A stretch of 64,000 bases of DNA from JAOUEA01 sp040882605 (GCA_040882605.1 JBBEAY010000035.1:1-64000); one strand, 5' to 3'; numbered from the stretch's first letter, positions 14,798 through 23,788 are shown. Program-made: numbers and translations. The notes: generated by a model from the sequence alone, not told the origin.

Positions 14798-15634
14798 ATG
14801 AGCAGCGATGATGCGCGCAGGGTCGCCTTCCTCGGCGGCGGCAAGATGGCCGAGGCTCTCATCTCGGGCCTGATCCGCTCGGGCGGGCGAACCGCCGACG
14901 AGATCATGGTCACGAACCGTCGGGAGGAACGCGCACAGGAGCTCGCCGGCAAGTACGGCGTCACGGCGACCCTCGACAACGTCGAGGCGGTCCGGTGGGC
15001 CGACGTGCTCGTGCTGATGACGAAGCCACAGGACATCGAGGCGCTGCTGCACCAGATCCGCGAGCATGTGCAGCCGCGCGACAGGGTGATCAGCTTCGCT
15101 GCCGGCGTGCGCACGTCGTTCGTCGAGAAGCAGCTTCCCGACGATGTGCCGGTCGTGCGCGTCATGTCGAACGTGCCGGTCATGGTCGACGAGGCGATGT
15201 CGGTGATCTCGGCCGGGCGGTCGGCGGGTGAGGAGCACCTCGCGATCGCCGAGGAGCTGCTCGGCACGGTCGGCAAGGTGCTGCGTCTGCCCGAACAGCA
15301 GCTCGACGCCGTGACCGCGACGTCGGGAAGTGGGCCGGCGTACTTCTTCCTGCTGGCCGAGGCGATGATCGAGGCCTGTATCCTGCTCGGGTTGTCGCGC
15401 GACGTCGCGACCGAGCTGATCATCCAGACGATGCTGGGCTCGGCCAAGATGCTGCGAGACACCGGCAAGCATCCGGTCGAGCTCCGCGAGATGGTGACCT
15501 CGCCCGGGGGCACCACGATCGCCGCGATCCGTCATCTCGAGGAAGCCGGTGTGCGCGCCGCCTTCTTGAACGCGATCGAGGCCGCGCGCAACCGCTCACT
15601 CGAGCTGGCGCAGGGCGGCGACGACGACGAATGA
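14798..15634 (+). CDS. proC: Pyrroline-5-carboxylate reductase
   Basis: A 278-residue enzyme for the last step of proline synthesis, reducing pyrroline-5-carboxylate with NAD(P)H. The Rossmann start is VAFLGGGKMAEALISGL (8-24), with VLMTKPQD and ISFAAGV in the middle, and the C-terminal catalytic region TATSGSGPAYFFLLAEAM and ELREMVTSPGGTTIAAI is the P5CR signature. A -10 box TAGGTT (14785-14790) lies 7 bases before ATG 14798, so the message is probably leaderless. A 40-residue basic protein follows 11 bases after the stop. The P5C-oxidising enzyme is encoded only 1.3 kb further on. Confidence 0.95.
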   Translation: MSSDDARRVAFLGGGKMAEALISGLIRSGGRTADEIMVTNRREERAQELAGKYGVTATLDNVEAVRWADVLVLMTKPQDIEALLHQIREHVQPRDRVISFAAGVRTSFVEKQLPDDVPVVRVMSNVPVMVDEAMSVISAGRSAGEEHLAIAEELLGTVGKVLRLPEQQLDAVTATSGSGPAYFFLLAEAMIEACILLGLSRDVATELIIQTMLGSAKMLRDTGKHPVELREMVTSPGGTTIAAIRHLEEAGVRAAFLNAIEAARNRSLELAQGGDDDE

Positions 15635-15645
15635 GGAGCTGAGAC

Positions 15646-15768
15646 ATGGGTAGGGGAGACCTCGCGAAGGTGCGGTCGGCGAAGGACCGCCAACGAGAGA
15701 AGAAGGCTCGCGACGCGCGCAAGGCCGCCGAGGCGGGAAAGGCACGCAAGGCCGCGAAGAAGAAGTAA
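15646..15768 (+). CDS. 40-residue Lys/Arg-rich protein downstream of proC
   Basis: A tiny, very basic frame starting MGRGDLAKVRSAKDRQREKK and ending RKAAKKK, with repeated alanine-lysine-arginine units. It begins at ATG 15646 behind the strong ribosome site GAGGAG (15633-15638) and 11 bases after proC, so it is probably translated from the proC message. Such charge suggests binding to RNA, ribosomes or DNA, or a helical coiled coil, but I do not recognise a family. The clear ribosome site, in a region where many genes lack one, is the main reason to accept it. Confidence 0.6.
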   Translation: MGRGDLAKVRSAKDRQREKKARDARKAAEAGKARKAAKKK

Positions 15769-15823
15769 CCGTGGCGATGTGGTCGGCGCCCGTGTGGTCG
15801 CGACGTAGCGAGCGGGCTCGCAC

Positions 15824-15845
15824 CTGACACCGCTATCGGTGTCAG
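15824..15845. repeat. Palindromic hairpin, copy 1
   Basis: CTGACACCG and CGGTGTCAG form a perfect 9-bp stem around CTAT. It lies in the convergent gap between the basic 40-mer gene and the FAH gene. It may be a two-way terminator or a protein-binding site. A near copy is at 15876-15895. Confidence 0.65.
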
Positions 15846-15875
15846 ATCGCCTCCCTGAGCATGCGCGAGCCGATC

Positions 15876-15895
15876 GACACCACTATCGGTGTCAG
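15876..15895. repeat. Palindromic hairpin, copy 2
   Basis: GACACC-ACTATC-GGTGTCAG repeats 18 of 19 bases of the core of copy 1, 51 bases further on, with one base of the stem changed. The shared core is ACACC(G/A)CTATCGGTGTCAG. Confidence 0.65.
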
Positions 15896-15919
15896 CGGAG
15901 CGATCGAGCTAGACAGGCC

Positions 15920-16708
15920 TCAGCGCAACGCGAGGCGGTTGCGCAGCGTGCCGATGCCTTCGGCGGCGAGCTCCACCAGAGCTCCGGGCCACAAACGCCT
16001 CGACGGGTCTGCGTCGTCGTCGATGGCGGGGAATGGCCCGAGCGCGAACGCATCGCCGCGTTCGAGCACCGCGTGCTGTGACACCGACGCGATCAGCTCG
16101 AACAGCGAGGTCGCCGTGCCATTCAGGTTTCCCTTCAACACGTCGCGGTCGTCGACCTTCACCTGTACGAACGTCGAATGGGGGTCGAGATCGTCGGCGG
16201 TGACGACGCAGGGTCCTACCGAGATCGGCACGCCGTCGGCCGAGGCCACCGGCGAGCCGTCGGCCGATCTTGCCCGCCAGTCGTTCACGAGCGTGTAGCC
16301 GAACACGTCGTCGCGCACCTCGTCGGCGCTCACCTTCGACGCCTCGTTCCCGATGACCGCGGCCACCAGCGGCTCGTAGTCGAGCCAGGCGGCGCCATCG
16401 GGCCACGGCACCGCCTGCTCGGGCCCCACGATGCGCCTCTCGACTTCCATCGCGCGTGGCGAGAGCAGGGAATGCGGGAACAACGGGGTCAGGATGCGCG
16501 GCTTCGGCACGCGCCAGTTCCACGCGTCGTCGCGCTGCAGGGCGGCACGGGCGGCATCCAAGATGCTGCCTCGGCTGCTCGAGACCAGATCCTCGAGTGT
16601 GGCGGGGAAGGCCGGATGCCCGACGGCGTCGGGAAGATCGACCACCTCGCCCTCGAGGATCGCTCCCAGTCGCCGGTGCCCCCCCCGGTCGTAGGTCACG
16701 AGCCTCAT
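15920..16708 (-). CDS. Fumarylacetoacetate hydrolase (FAH) family protein
   Basis: A 262-residue protein with the FAH fold. The N-terminus MRLVTYDRGGHRRLGAILEG is the usual small domain, and the C-terminal part has DYEPLVAAVIGNEA, FGYTLVNDWRARSADGSP and VDDRDVLKGNLNG, close to the metal-binding and catalytic blocks of hydratases, decarboxylases and hydrolases in this family. The substrate is not evident. It runs opposite to proC and to the P5C dehydrogenase operon, from which it is separated by 227 bases. The ATG at 16706-16708 starts the conserved block. The family is secure, the reaction is not. Confidence 0.85.
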   Translation of the reverse strand: MRLVTYDRGGHRRLGAILEGEVVDLPDAVGHPAFPATLEDLVSSSRGSILDAARAALQRDDAWNWRVPKPRILTPLFPHSLLSPRAMEVERRIVGPEQAVPWPDGAAWLDYEPLVAAVIGNEASKVSADEVRDDVFGYTLVNDWRARSADGSPVASADGVPISVGPCVVTADDLDPHSTFVQVKVDDRDVLKGNLNGTATSLFELIASVSQHAVLERGDAFALGPFPAIDDDADPSRRLWPGALVELAAEGIGTLRNRLALR

Positions 16709-16935
16709 CAGGGAGCCGAAGCATACGCCGGTCGAGTCGCGATTTCCGGGTTTCGGTCGACTTACCGCTCAACCGCGAACAGGACCCAAGCGCCGGGCAC
16801 GCCCTTGAGGGTGTGCTCGCCCCTCGGCTCGAAGACCCACGGATGGGCGGGGTTCGGGGCGCTCGGCTAGCATGGCGGCCTGCGCCGATGGGCCGGTTCC
16901 CCGTCGTGCCATGCCGAGGAGTGGGGGGTTCTGCG

Positions 16936-18501
16936 ATGACTGAGAAGTTCCGCATCACCTACGCGACCATGTCGGCCGACAACGAGGAGCTGCAGGCTGC
17001 CTACGATGCTGCCGCCGAGCGCGCCCGCGCCGAGCTCGGCAAGGACTACCCCGTCGTCGTCAACGGTGAGGAGCGCTGGCGCGACGAGAAGTACGAGGAA
17101 CCCTCGCCGATCGACTCCGACATCATCATCGGCCGGTTCTCCCAGGCCACGACCCAGGACGTCGACGACGCCGTGTCGGCCGCGAAGGGCTTCCAGCTCG
17201 AATGGGATCGCATGGGCTGGCAGGAGCGTGTGCGCATCCTGCGCAACGTCGCCGACATCATGGAGGACCGGGTCTTCGATCTCGCCGCGCTCATGGCCTA
17301 CGAGGTGGGCAAGAGCCGCCTCGAGGCGCTCGGTGACGTGCAGGAGACCGCGGAGCTGATCCGTTGGAACTGCGACGAGATGGATCGCCACGACGGCTTC
17401 CGGGTGCCGATGAGCGGCCTCGGCGCGGCCGGCGACTACTACGACGTGCTGCGTCCGCATGGCGTGTGGGCCGTGATCAGCCCGTTCAACTTCCCCATGG
17501 CGCTGTCGGGCGGCCCGTCCTCCGGCGCGCTCGTCGCAGGCAACGCGGTGGTGCTGAAGCCCTCGAACCAGGGCGCGTTGCTCGGCTACAAGCTCTACGA
17601 GTGCTACCGCGACGGCGGGGTGCCGCCCGGAGCGTTCCACCTCGTGACCGGACGCGGCGTCGTCGCCGGCGACCACCTGTGGCATCACCCCGACGTGAAC
17701 GGCATCACGTTCACCGGTTCGTACCCGGTGGGCATGGACATCTACAAACACTTCTCCACCGACGTACCCAAGCCCGTGATCTGCGAGATGGGCGGCAAGA
17801 ACCCGACGATCGTCACCAAGAACGCCGACATCGACAAGGCGACCGACGGCGTGATGCGTAGCGCCTTCGGCTTCGGCGGGCAGAAGTGTTCCGCGTGCAG
17901 CCGGGTCTACATCGAGCGTGAGGTCTACGACGACTTCGTGGCCCAGCTCAAGACCAAGGCCGAGTCGATCAAGGTCGGCAACCCGATCGAGCGCGACGTC
18001 TATATGGGCCCGATCATCAACGAGCCCGCCATGGAGACGTTCGAAGAAGCCTCCGAGGAAGCCCGCAAGAACGGCACGATCGTCACCGGCGGCCAGCGCA
18101 TCACAGAGGGTGATTCCGGCCGCGGCCTTTTCGTGGAGCCCACCGTCGTCGAGGTCCCCGAAGACAGCTGGATCTGGCGCAAGGAGCTGTTCGTGCCGTT
18201 CGTGGCCGTCGCTCCCTACGACGAGCTCGACGACGCGATCAACAGGGCCAACGACACCGAGTACGGCTTGACTGCGGGCCTGTTCAGCGAGGATCGCGCC
18301 GAGATCGATGAGTGGCTCGACCGTATCCAAGCCGGCGTCGTCTACGTGAACCGGCGCGCCGGATCGACCACGGGCGCGTGGCCCGGCGTGCAGCCCTTCG
18401 GCGGCTGGAAGGGCTCCGGCACGACCGGCAAGGCCGGCGGCGGCCCGTACTACGTGCTCCAGTACCTGCGCGAGCAGTCGCGGACGGTGATCGAGGAGTG
18501 A
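16936..18501 (+). CDS. L-glutamate gamma-semialdehyde (P5C) dehydrogenase
   Basis: A 521-residue aldehyde dehydrogenase of the RocA/PruA type that would oxidise glutamate semialdehyde to glutamate with NAD+. The opening FRITYATMSADNEELQAAYD is typical of this group. Catalytic blocks are VISPFNFPMAL (Asn), ICEMGGKNPTIV (Glu) and FGFGGQKCSACSR (nucleophilic Cys). The C-terminus GVQPFGGWKGSGTTGKAGG fits. ATG 16936 follows GAGGAGTGGGGGG; an in-frame ATG at 16888 is possible. A -10 box TAGCAT lies at 16868-16873. It heads a run of eight genes, most overlapping by 4 bases. A related aldehyde as true substrate is possible. Confidence 0.9.
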   Translation: MTEKFRITYATMSADNEELQAAYDAAAERARAELGKDYPVVVNGEERWRDEKYEEPSPIDSDIIIGRFSQATTQDVDDAVSAAKGFQLEWDRMGWQERVRILRNVADIMEDRVFDLAALMAYEVGKSRLEALGDVQETAELIRWNCDEMDRHDGFRVPMSGLGAAGDYYDVLRPHGVWAVISPFNFPMALSGGPSSGALVAGNAVVLKPSNQGALLGYKLYECYRDGGVPPGAFHLVTGRGVVAGDHLWHHPDVNGITFTGSYPVGMDIYKHFSTDVPKPVICEMGGKNPTIVTKNADIDKATDGVMRSAFGFGGQKCSACSRVYIEREVYDDFVAQLKTKAESIKVGNPIERDVYMGPIINEPAMETFEEASEEARKNGTIVTGGQRITEGDSGRGLFVEPTVVEVPEDSWIWRKELFVPFVAVAPYDELDDAINRANDTEYGLTAGLFSEDRAEIDEWLDRIQAGVVYVNRRAGSTTGAWPGVQPFGGWKGSGTTGKAGGGPYYVLQYLREQSRTVIEE

Positions 18502-19802
18502 GTCTCGAAGACATGGAGTTCGAGGGTCTGGCGGCCCACACGCGGCCGAAGCTCATCACCGAGGTCCCTGGTCCTGAGGCGATGGCGCGCATCGAGCGCG
18601 ACCGACGGGTCACGTCGCCCTCGCTTCCTCGCGCCTATCCGTTCGTGCCTCGCCGTGGCGCGGGCTCGATCGTCGAGGACGTCGACGGCAACATCTTCCT
18701 CGACATCAACGCGGGCATCGCCGTCACCAGCACGGGCCATTGCCACCCGCGGGTGGTGGAAGCCGTGCAGCGCCAGGCGACCCAACTGCTCCACTACTCT
18801 GCGTCGGACTTCTTCCTTCCGATCTACTCCGACGTGTGCGAGCGGCTCGACGCGATGGCCCCCTTCGGCGGCGCGCGGGCGCGGAGCTTCCTGACGAACT
18901 CGGGCACCGAGGCGGTCGAGGCTGCGATCAAGCTCGCCCGGTTCGCGACGGGCCGCCAGTACCTGATCGGCTTCTACCAGTCGTTCCACGGCCGCTCGAT
19001 GGGGTCGGTCACGCTCACCGCGTCGAAGGCGCGATACCGCACGAACTTCGGCCCGTTGATGCCGAGCGTCTATCACTCGTTCTACGGCGACTTCGACTAC
19101 ATCGAGCAGGTGCTGTTCAAGCGCATCGTGTCGGCGACCGAGGTGGCCGCGATCGTCGTGGAGTCGTGGCTCGGCGAGGGCGGTTACGTGCTGCCGCCCG
19201 CGGGGTGGTTCACGTACCTGCGCGAGCTGTGTGACCGCCACGGCATACTGCTCGTCTGCGACGAGGTGCAGTCGGGCATGGGTCGTAGCGGCACGATGTG
19301 GGCGATAGAGCAGGAAGGCATCTCGCCCGACATCATCACGGCGGGCAAGGGCATCGCGAGCGGGCTGCCGCTCGGCGCGATGATCGCGCGCGACGACCTG
19401 ATGACGTGGAAGCTCGGTGCGCACGGTTCGACCTACGGCGGTTCGCCGGTCTCCTGCGCCGCGGCCCTCGCGACGTTCGACGTCATCGACGACGAGGGCC
19501 TGATGTCGAACGCGTCGGAGGTGGGCGAAGTCTTGCTTGCGGGGTTGCGCGAGATCGCAGCGCGCCATCCGCTCATCACCGACGTGCGCGGTCGCGCTCT
19601 GTGGATCGGCCTCTCGTTCGCCGATCACGACCAGGCCGCGGCGGTCGAGCAGGCGTCGTTCCGTCGCGGGCTGCTTGCGCTCGGGTGTGGCGACGACGCG
19701 ATCCGGATCTCGCCGCCGCTGGTGTTCCGCAAGGACCAGGCGCGCGCCGCTCTCGAGATCTTCGAGGAAGCCGTGGCCGAGGTCGAAACGGCCGGATCCT
19801 AG
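18498..19802 (+). CDS. Class III aminotransferase (acetylornithine/GABA type)
   Basis: A 434-residue PLP enzyme of class III. Signatures are FLTNSGTEAVEAAIKLAR, FYQSFHGRSMGSVTLT, VCDEVQSGMGRSGTMWA with the PLP-binding Asp, and IITAGKGIASGLPLGA with the Schiff-base Lys. The family moves omega-amino groups from GABA, ornithine, acetylornithine or similar to 2-oxoglutarate, making semialdehydes, which fits the dehydrogenase encoded just before it. Its start GTG 18498 overlaps that gene's stop; ATG 18513 is an alternative. Downstream is a two-subunit CoA-transferase. The exact amino donor is unknown. Confidence 0.87.
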   Translation: MSLEDMEFEGLAAHTRPKLITEVPGPEAMARIERDRRVTSPSLPRAYPFVPRRGAGSIVEDVDGNIFLDINAGIAVTSTGHCHPRVVEAVQRQATQLLHYSASDFFLPIYSDVCERLDAMAPFGGARARSFLTNSGTEAVEAAIKLARFATGRQYLIGFYQSFHGRSMGSVTLTASKARYRTNFGPLMPSVYHSFYGDFDYIEQVLFKRIVSATEVAAIVVESWLGEGGYVLPPAGWFTYLRELCDRHGILLVCDEVQSGMGRSGTMWAIEQEGISPDIITAGKGIASGLPLGAMIARDDLMTWKLGAHGSTYGGSPVSCAAALATFDVIDDEGLMSNASEVGEVLLAGLREIAARHPLITDVRGRALWIGLSFADHDQAAAVEQASFRRGLLALGCGDDAIRISPPLVFRKDQARAALEIFEEAVAEVETAGS

Positions 19803-19819
19803 GCCGGCGTGGCCTGGTC

Positions 19820-20743
19820 GTGAGTGCATCGAAGGTCGCCACGATGCGGGACGCCGTGCACGAGCTCGTGCGCGACGGCGACACGGTGGCGATCGAGGGC
19901 TTCACCCACCTGATCTGCTTCGCGGCGGGTCACGAGATCATCCGTCAGCGCCGGCGCGACCTCACGCTCGCCCGCATGACTCCCGACGTGGTCTACGACC
20001 AGATGATCGGGGCCGGTGTCGCAAGCAAGCTCATCTTCAGCTGGATGGGCAACCCGGGCGTCGGCAATCTGCACGCCGTGCGCCGGCGCATCGAGAAGTC
20101 AGATCCCGAGCCGCTCGAGATCGAGGAGTACTCCCACTTCGGCATGGTGTGCCGCTACATGGCGGGCGCCGCGAACCTGCCGTTCTTCCCTATCCGGAGC
20201 TACTACGAATCCGACATCCCGAAGGTCAACCCGAAGATCGTGCCCATGGCCTCGCCCTACGACGAGACCGACGAGGTCTACGTCGTGCCACCGCTGCGGC
20301 CCGACGTCGCGGTCGTGCACGCGCAGCGCGCCGATTCCGCTGGCGACACTCAGATCTGGGGCCTCATGGGCTGCCAGAAGGAAGTCGCGTTCGCCGCCCA
20401 CAAGGTGATCGTCGTGGTCGAGGAGATCGTCGACGAGTCGGTGATCCGCCGCGATCCCAACCGCACGGTGATCCCGGGGGCCGTCGTCGACGCCGTCGTC
20501 GAGGAACCGTTCGCCTGCCACCCCTCGTTCGCACAGGGCTATTACGACCGCGACAACCGCTTCTACCTCGAATGGGACCACATCGCGAAGGAGCAGGAGA
20601 CACTCGACGCCTGGCTCGACGAGTGGGTATACGGGCTCGCGAACCATCGGGAGTACGTCGAGAAGTTCGGCGACGCCCACTGGGACAGGCTGCGGCCCGA
20701 GCCGGCGCCTTCGGGCGAGGTCGACTACGGGAGATACCGATGA
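19820..20743 (+). CDS. CoA-transferase family I, subunit A-like
   Basis: A 307-residue alpha-type subunit of a family I CoA-transferase, like glutaconate CoA-transferase A or the IpdA hydrolase subunit. It shows DGDTVAIEGFTHLICFAAGHEIIRQ (17-41), then MTPDVVYDQMIGAGVASKL, PFFPIRSYYESDIP and VAVVHAQRADSAGDTQIWG. It works with subunit B, whose gene overlaps its stop as ATGA. Members move CoA between organic acids, or in the IpdAB case open a ring. GTG 19820 comes 17 bases after the aminotransferase stop. The acid substrate is unknown. Confidence 0.82.
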   Translation: MSASKVATMRDAVHELVRDGDTVAIEGFTHLICFAAGHEIIRQRRRDLTLARMTPDVVYDQMIGAGVASKLIFSWMGNPGVGNLHAVRRRIEKSDPEPLEIEEYSHFGMVCRYMAGAANLPFFPIRSYYESDIPKVNPKIVPMASPYDETDEVYVVPPLRPDVAVVHAQRADSAGDTQIWGLMGCQKEVAFAAHKVIVVVEEIVDESVIRRDPNRTVIPGAVVDAVVEEPFACHPSFAQGYYDRDNRFYLEWDHIAKEQETLDAWLDEWVYGLANHREYVEKFGDAHWDRLRPEPAPSGEVDYGRYR

Positions 20744-21522
20744 GCGAGACGGCCGCTGACCTCGGCTACTCCAAGTCCGAGATCATGATCGCGGCGAGCG
20801 CGCGCCAGCTCGGCGGCGTGTCGAACTGCTTCGTCGGTGTGGGCCTGCCGAACATCGTGTGCAACCTCGCGCAGCGGACGGTGGCGCCGCGCCTACAGCT
20901 CGTCTACGAGTCAGGGGTCTTCGGGGCGCGGCCCGAGCGGCTTCCTCTGTCGATCGGCGATCCGACGCTCGCCACCGGCTCGACCGCCGTGACGAGCATG
21001 TTCGAGCTGTTCGCGTTCTACCTGCAGGCCGGCTTGATCGACGTGGCGTTCCTCGGCGGCGCGCAGATCGACCGATACGGAAATCTCAACACGACGGTGA
21101 TCGGCGACTACGAGCATCCGAAGGTGCGGCTGCCGGGGTCGGGTGGGGCGTGCGAGATCGCGATCCACGCCCGTCAGATCCTGGTGATCATGCGCCAGGC
21201 GCAGCGATCGTTCGTCGATCGTCTCGACTTCCGCACGAGCCCTGGCCACAGCGGCGACCCGGCGCATGATGCCGCCCGAGGCTGGCACGGCAGCGGACCG
21301 ACGAGCGTGGTCACGGATCTCGCGACCTACACGTTCGAGCACGCCACGGGCGAGATGATGTTGCAGACGACACACCCTGGAGTCACGGTCGACGACGTGC
21401 GCGCCAACATGGGCTGGGCGCCGAGGATCGCCGAGGATCTCGGCGAGACAACGGCCCCGAGCGACGAGGAGCTGCGGTTGGTTCGCGAGGAGCTCGACCC
21501 GGGCGGTGTCTACACGAGATGA
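20740..21522 (+). CDS. CoA-transferase family I, subunit B-like
   Basis: A 260-residue beta-type subunit partnering the upstream gene. The N-terminus has SCFVGVGLPNIVCNLA-like sequence (SNCFVGVGLPNIVC), and LVYESGVFGARP (66-77) is where many family members have the catalytic glutamate (here Glu in YESG). LGGAQIDRYGNLNTTVIG and LPGSGGACEIAIHARQ are also family blocks. The pair probably acts on a dicarboxylic or hydroxy acid produced by the aminotransferase and dehydrogenase next to it. It overlaps the preceding and following genes by 4 bases. Confidence 0.82.
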   Translation: MSETAADLGYSKSEIMIAASARQLGGVSNCFVGVGLPNIVCNLAQRTVAPRLQLVYESGVFGARPERLPLSIGDPTLATGSTAVTSMFELFAFYLQAGLIDVAFLGGAQIDRYGNLNTTVIGDYEHPKVRLPGSGGACEIAIHARQILVIMRQAQRSFVDRLDFRTSPGHSGDPAHDAARGWHGSGPTSVVTDLATYTFEHATGEMMLQTTHPGVTVDDVRANMGWAPRIAEDLGETTAPSDEELRLVREELDPGGVYTR

Positions 21523-22478
21523 CGACCGACCCCGATCCCGACCCCGTCCCCGCCTCCGCCTCCGGATCCGATCTCGACGGAGCCGAACCCCTCGAGTCAC
21601 CGATCTGGTACGGACCTCTGCGCGAACCGTCGTGGCTCGTGCCTCGCGTGCGCGACGATGCCCCACGTGTGATGTTCTGCGCGGAACCGTGGGACGAGTC
21701 GGCGGTGGATGCCCCCGGGCGCGACCTGCGCCTCGGCGTGCCGATGTATCTCGCGGAGTCGATACGTTTCGGCACCAACGGGCGCCCGGTCGTGATGCGC
21801 GGACCCGCCGGCGAGGCCGACGCGTTCGCCGACGCAGACATGGTCGTTCGAAGCGCGGTGCTACCCGGTGGCGACCCGTTGCTCCGGCTGAGCATCGTCG
21901 ACCCGCGCGGCGCCGTGCTGGGCGAGGTCCTCCGTGAGGCGCATGACGGAACGACGCTCGGCGCCGCGCTCGAGGGGCTTCCTCATGCATGCGCCGACGC
22001 GCTCGGCGGCGGGGGCGTCCGGCCCATCTGGAACTCCCTCTACTCCTTGCCCTCGGGCGGCGCGCTCGTGGCGTACGTGCGCGGGCAGCGCGCGTGCCTT
22101 CGTGTGAGCGAAGAGGCCTTGGCGCGAACGGCAGACGCTGCTTCGGTGGCGGACCGCAGAGACGACGTGCGAGCGATCCTCAAGAGTCTCGGCTCGCTCG
22201 CGACCAGCACCACAGAGCCGTTCCCCGCGCTGCTGTTCTTCGGAGCGTTGCTCGCGGCCTACGACGTCGCTTCGCCGGTGGTCGGTGAGTTCCGGTTGCC
22301 GGCGAACGCCCGCTGCACGATCGCGACCGACCCGCTCGACCCGGTGTACGCGATCAGCGCCCTGGTGTTGCGCATCTTCGGCGACCGCGCGACCAGTGAG
22401 CGACGCCTGGACAAGCTGCGGCTGACCGAGGACCCAGCCGTGCATCGGTGGATCGACGACGTGCGGGCGCTCGCGTGA
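21519..22478 (+). CDS. Protein of unknown function in the aminotransferase/CoA-transferase operon
   Basis: A 319-residue protein I do not recognise. It begins with a low-complexity Asp/Pro/Ser stretch (1-25), then SPIWYGPLREPSWLVPRVRDDAPRV, contains no signal peptide or clear membrane helix apart from a mildly hydrophobic PALLFFGALLAAYDVA region, and ends in a charged helix. Several conserved-looking Trp and Cys residues are in the first 60 residues, but no motif stands out. It overlaps both neighbours (ATGA before, GTGA after), so it is made together with the CoA-transferase and the second aminotransferase and may serve the same pathway. Confidence 0.7.
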   Translation: MTTDPDPDPVPASASGSDLDGAEPLESPIWYGPLREPSWLVPRVRDDAPRVMFCAEPWDESAVDAPGRDLRLGVPMYLAESIRFGTNGRPVVMRGPAGEADAFADADMVVRSAVLPGGDPLLRLSIVDPRGAVLGEVLREAHDGTTLGAALEGLPHACADALGGGGVRPIWNSLYSLPSGGALVAYVRGQRACLRVSEEALARTADAASVADRRDDVRAILKSLGSLATSTTEPFPALLFFGALLAAYDVASPVVGEFRLPANARCTIATDPLDPVYAISALVLRIFGDRATSERRLDKLRLTEDPAVHRWIDDVRALA

Positions 22479-23788
22479 GTCACATCTTTCCGAGGGTGCT
22501 CGACCGCGAGCTCCCCGTCGCCGTCGCAGCCGAAGGCGCCTGGATCACGGCGGCCGACGGAACGCGGTACCTCGACGCCGCGGGGGGCGCGATCGTGGTG
22601 AACGTGGGTCACGGGGAGCGCCGCGTGATCGCGGCCATCGAGGCGCAGCTCGCCCGCACCCAGTACGTGCACGCCACCATGTTCACTACCGGCGTGCTCG
22701 AGGCCTATGCCGACGAGCTGGCGCCCTTGCTGCCGATCGACGAGGCGCGCCTGTACCCCGTATCGGGCGGAAGCGAGGCTGTCGAGACGGCGTTGAAGCT
22801 CGCGCGCGCCTACCACCTGGCTCGCGGCGAACCATCGCGCTTCATCGTGATCGGGCGTCGTAGCTCGTATCACGGCAACACGCTCGCAGCGCTCGACGCG
22901 AGCGGCAAGGAGCCGCTGCGCAAGCCCTACACGCCCTGGCTCGGCCGGTTCCTGCACGCTCCCGCGGCCTACGAATACCGCTGTGAGAACCCGCATCACC
23001 CAAAGGCATGTGGCCGATGGCACGCCACCGAGCTCGAGCGCATGATCTCGCAGGCGCCGCCGAGCTCGGTGGCCGCCTTCATCGCGGAACCGGTGGCCGG
23101 CGCCACGCTCGCCGCCGCTGTTCCATGCGATGACTACTGGCCCGCGATCGTTGAGGTCTGCCGTCGCCACGGTGTGCTGGTGATCGCCGACGAGGTCATG
23201 ACCGGAATGGGTCGCACCGGCCGCTTGTTCGGGGTGGAGCACTGGGGGGTACGACCCGACATCATGACCGCGGGAAAGGGCACCACGAGCGGGTACGTGC
23301 CGTTCGGGTTCGCGGCCGCGAGCGGTGAGGTGTTCGACGCCGTGTCGACCACCGGGTTCGTGCACGGCTTCACCTGGTCGCACAACGGGCTCGGCGCTGC
23401 CGCGGCGGGCGCGGTGCTTGACGTGCTACGAGACGGCGACCTGGTGGCGCGCGCGACTTCGATGGGCGCACGGCTGCGGGCCGACCTTGCTGATGCGCTC
23501 GCTGATGTGCCGGCTGTGGGCGACGTACGCGGCCTCGGCATGATGATCGGCATCGAGCTGGTGCGAGACCCAGAGACCAAGGAACCCTTCGCGCGAAGCG
23601 ACCGGGTCACGGAGAGAGTGGTGCAAGCGGCGCGTGAGTCCGGTCTGTTGCTGTACTCCTCGACGGCGCACGTCGACGGGCGCGACGGCGATCTGCTCGT
23701 GCTGGGTCCACCGTTCGTCATCACCGACGACGACGCCGAGTCCATCGTGGCACGCACCGTGGCCGCCGTGCGCTCGGTGCTCCCATGA
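22475..23788 (+). CDS. Second class III aminotransferase
   Basis: A 437-residue PLP-dependent aminotransferase of class III, distinct from the one at 18498. Blocks are YPVSGGSEAVETALKLARAYH, SYHGNTLAALDASG, VIADEVMTGMGRTGRLFGVEHW and IMTAGKGTTSGYVPFG with the PLP Lys. The segment YRCENPHHPKACGRWH (about 168-183), with two Cys, is typical of the subgroup near adenosylmethionine-8-amino-7-oxononanoate and omega-amino-acid transaminases. The substrate is unknown. The start GTG overlaps the upstream stop and its own stop overlaps the deacetylase gene. Confidence 0.86.
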   Translation: MSHIFPRVLDRELPVAVAAEGAWITAADGTRYLDAAGGAIVVNVGHGERRVIAAIEAQLARTQYVHATMFTTGVLEAYADELAPLLPIDEARLYPVSGGSEAVETALKLARAYHLARGEPSRFIVIGRRSSYHGNTLAALDASGKEPLRKPYTPWLGRFLHAPAAYEYRCENPHHPKACGRWHATELERMISQAPPSSVAAFIAEPVAGATLAAAVPCDDYWPAIVEVCRRHGVLVIADEVMTGMGRTGRLFGVEHWGVRPDIMTAGKGTTSGYVPFGFAAASGEVFDAVSTTGFVHGFTWSHNGLGAAAAGAVLDVLRDGDLVARATSMGARLRADLADALADVPAVGDVRGLGMMIGIELVRDPETKEPFARSDRVTERVVQAARESGLLLYSSTAHVDGRDGDLLVLGPPFVITDDDAESIVARTVAAVRSVLP

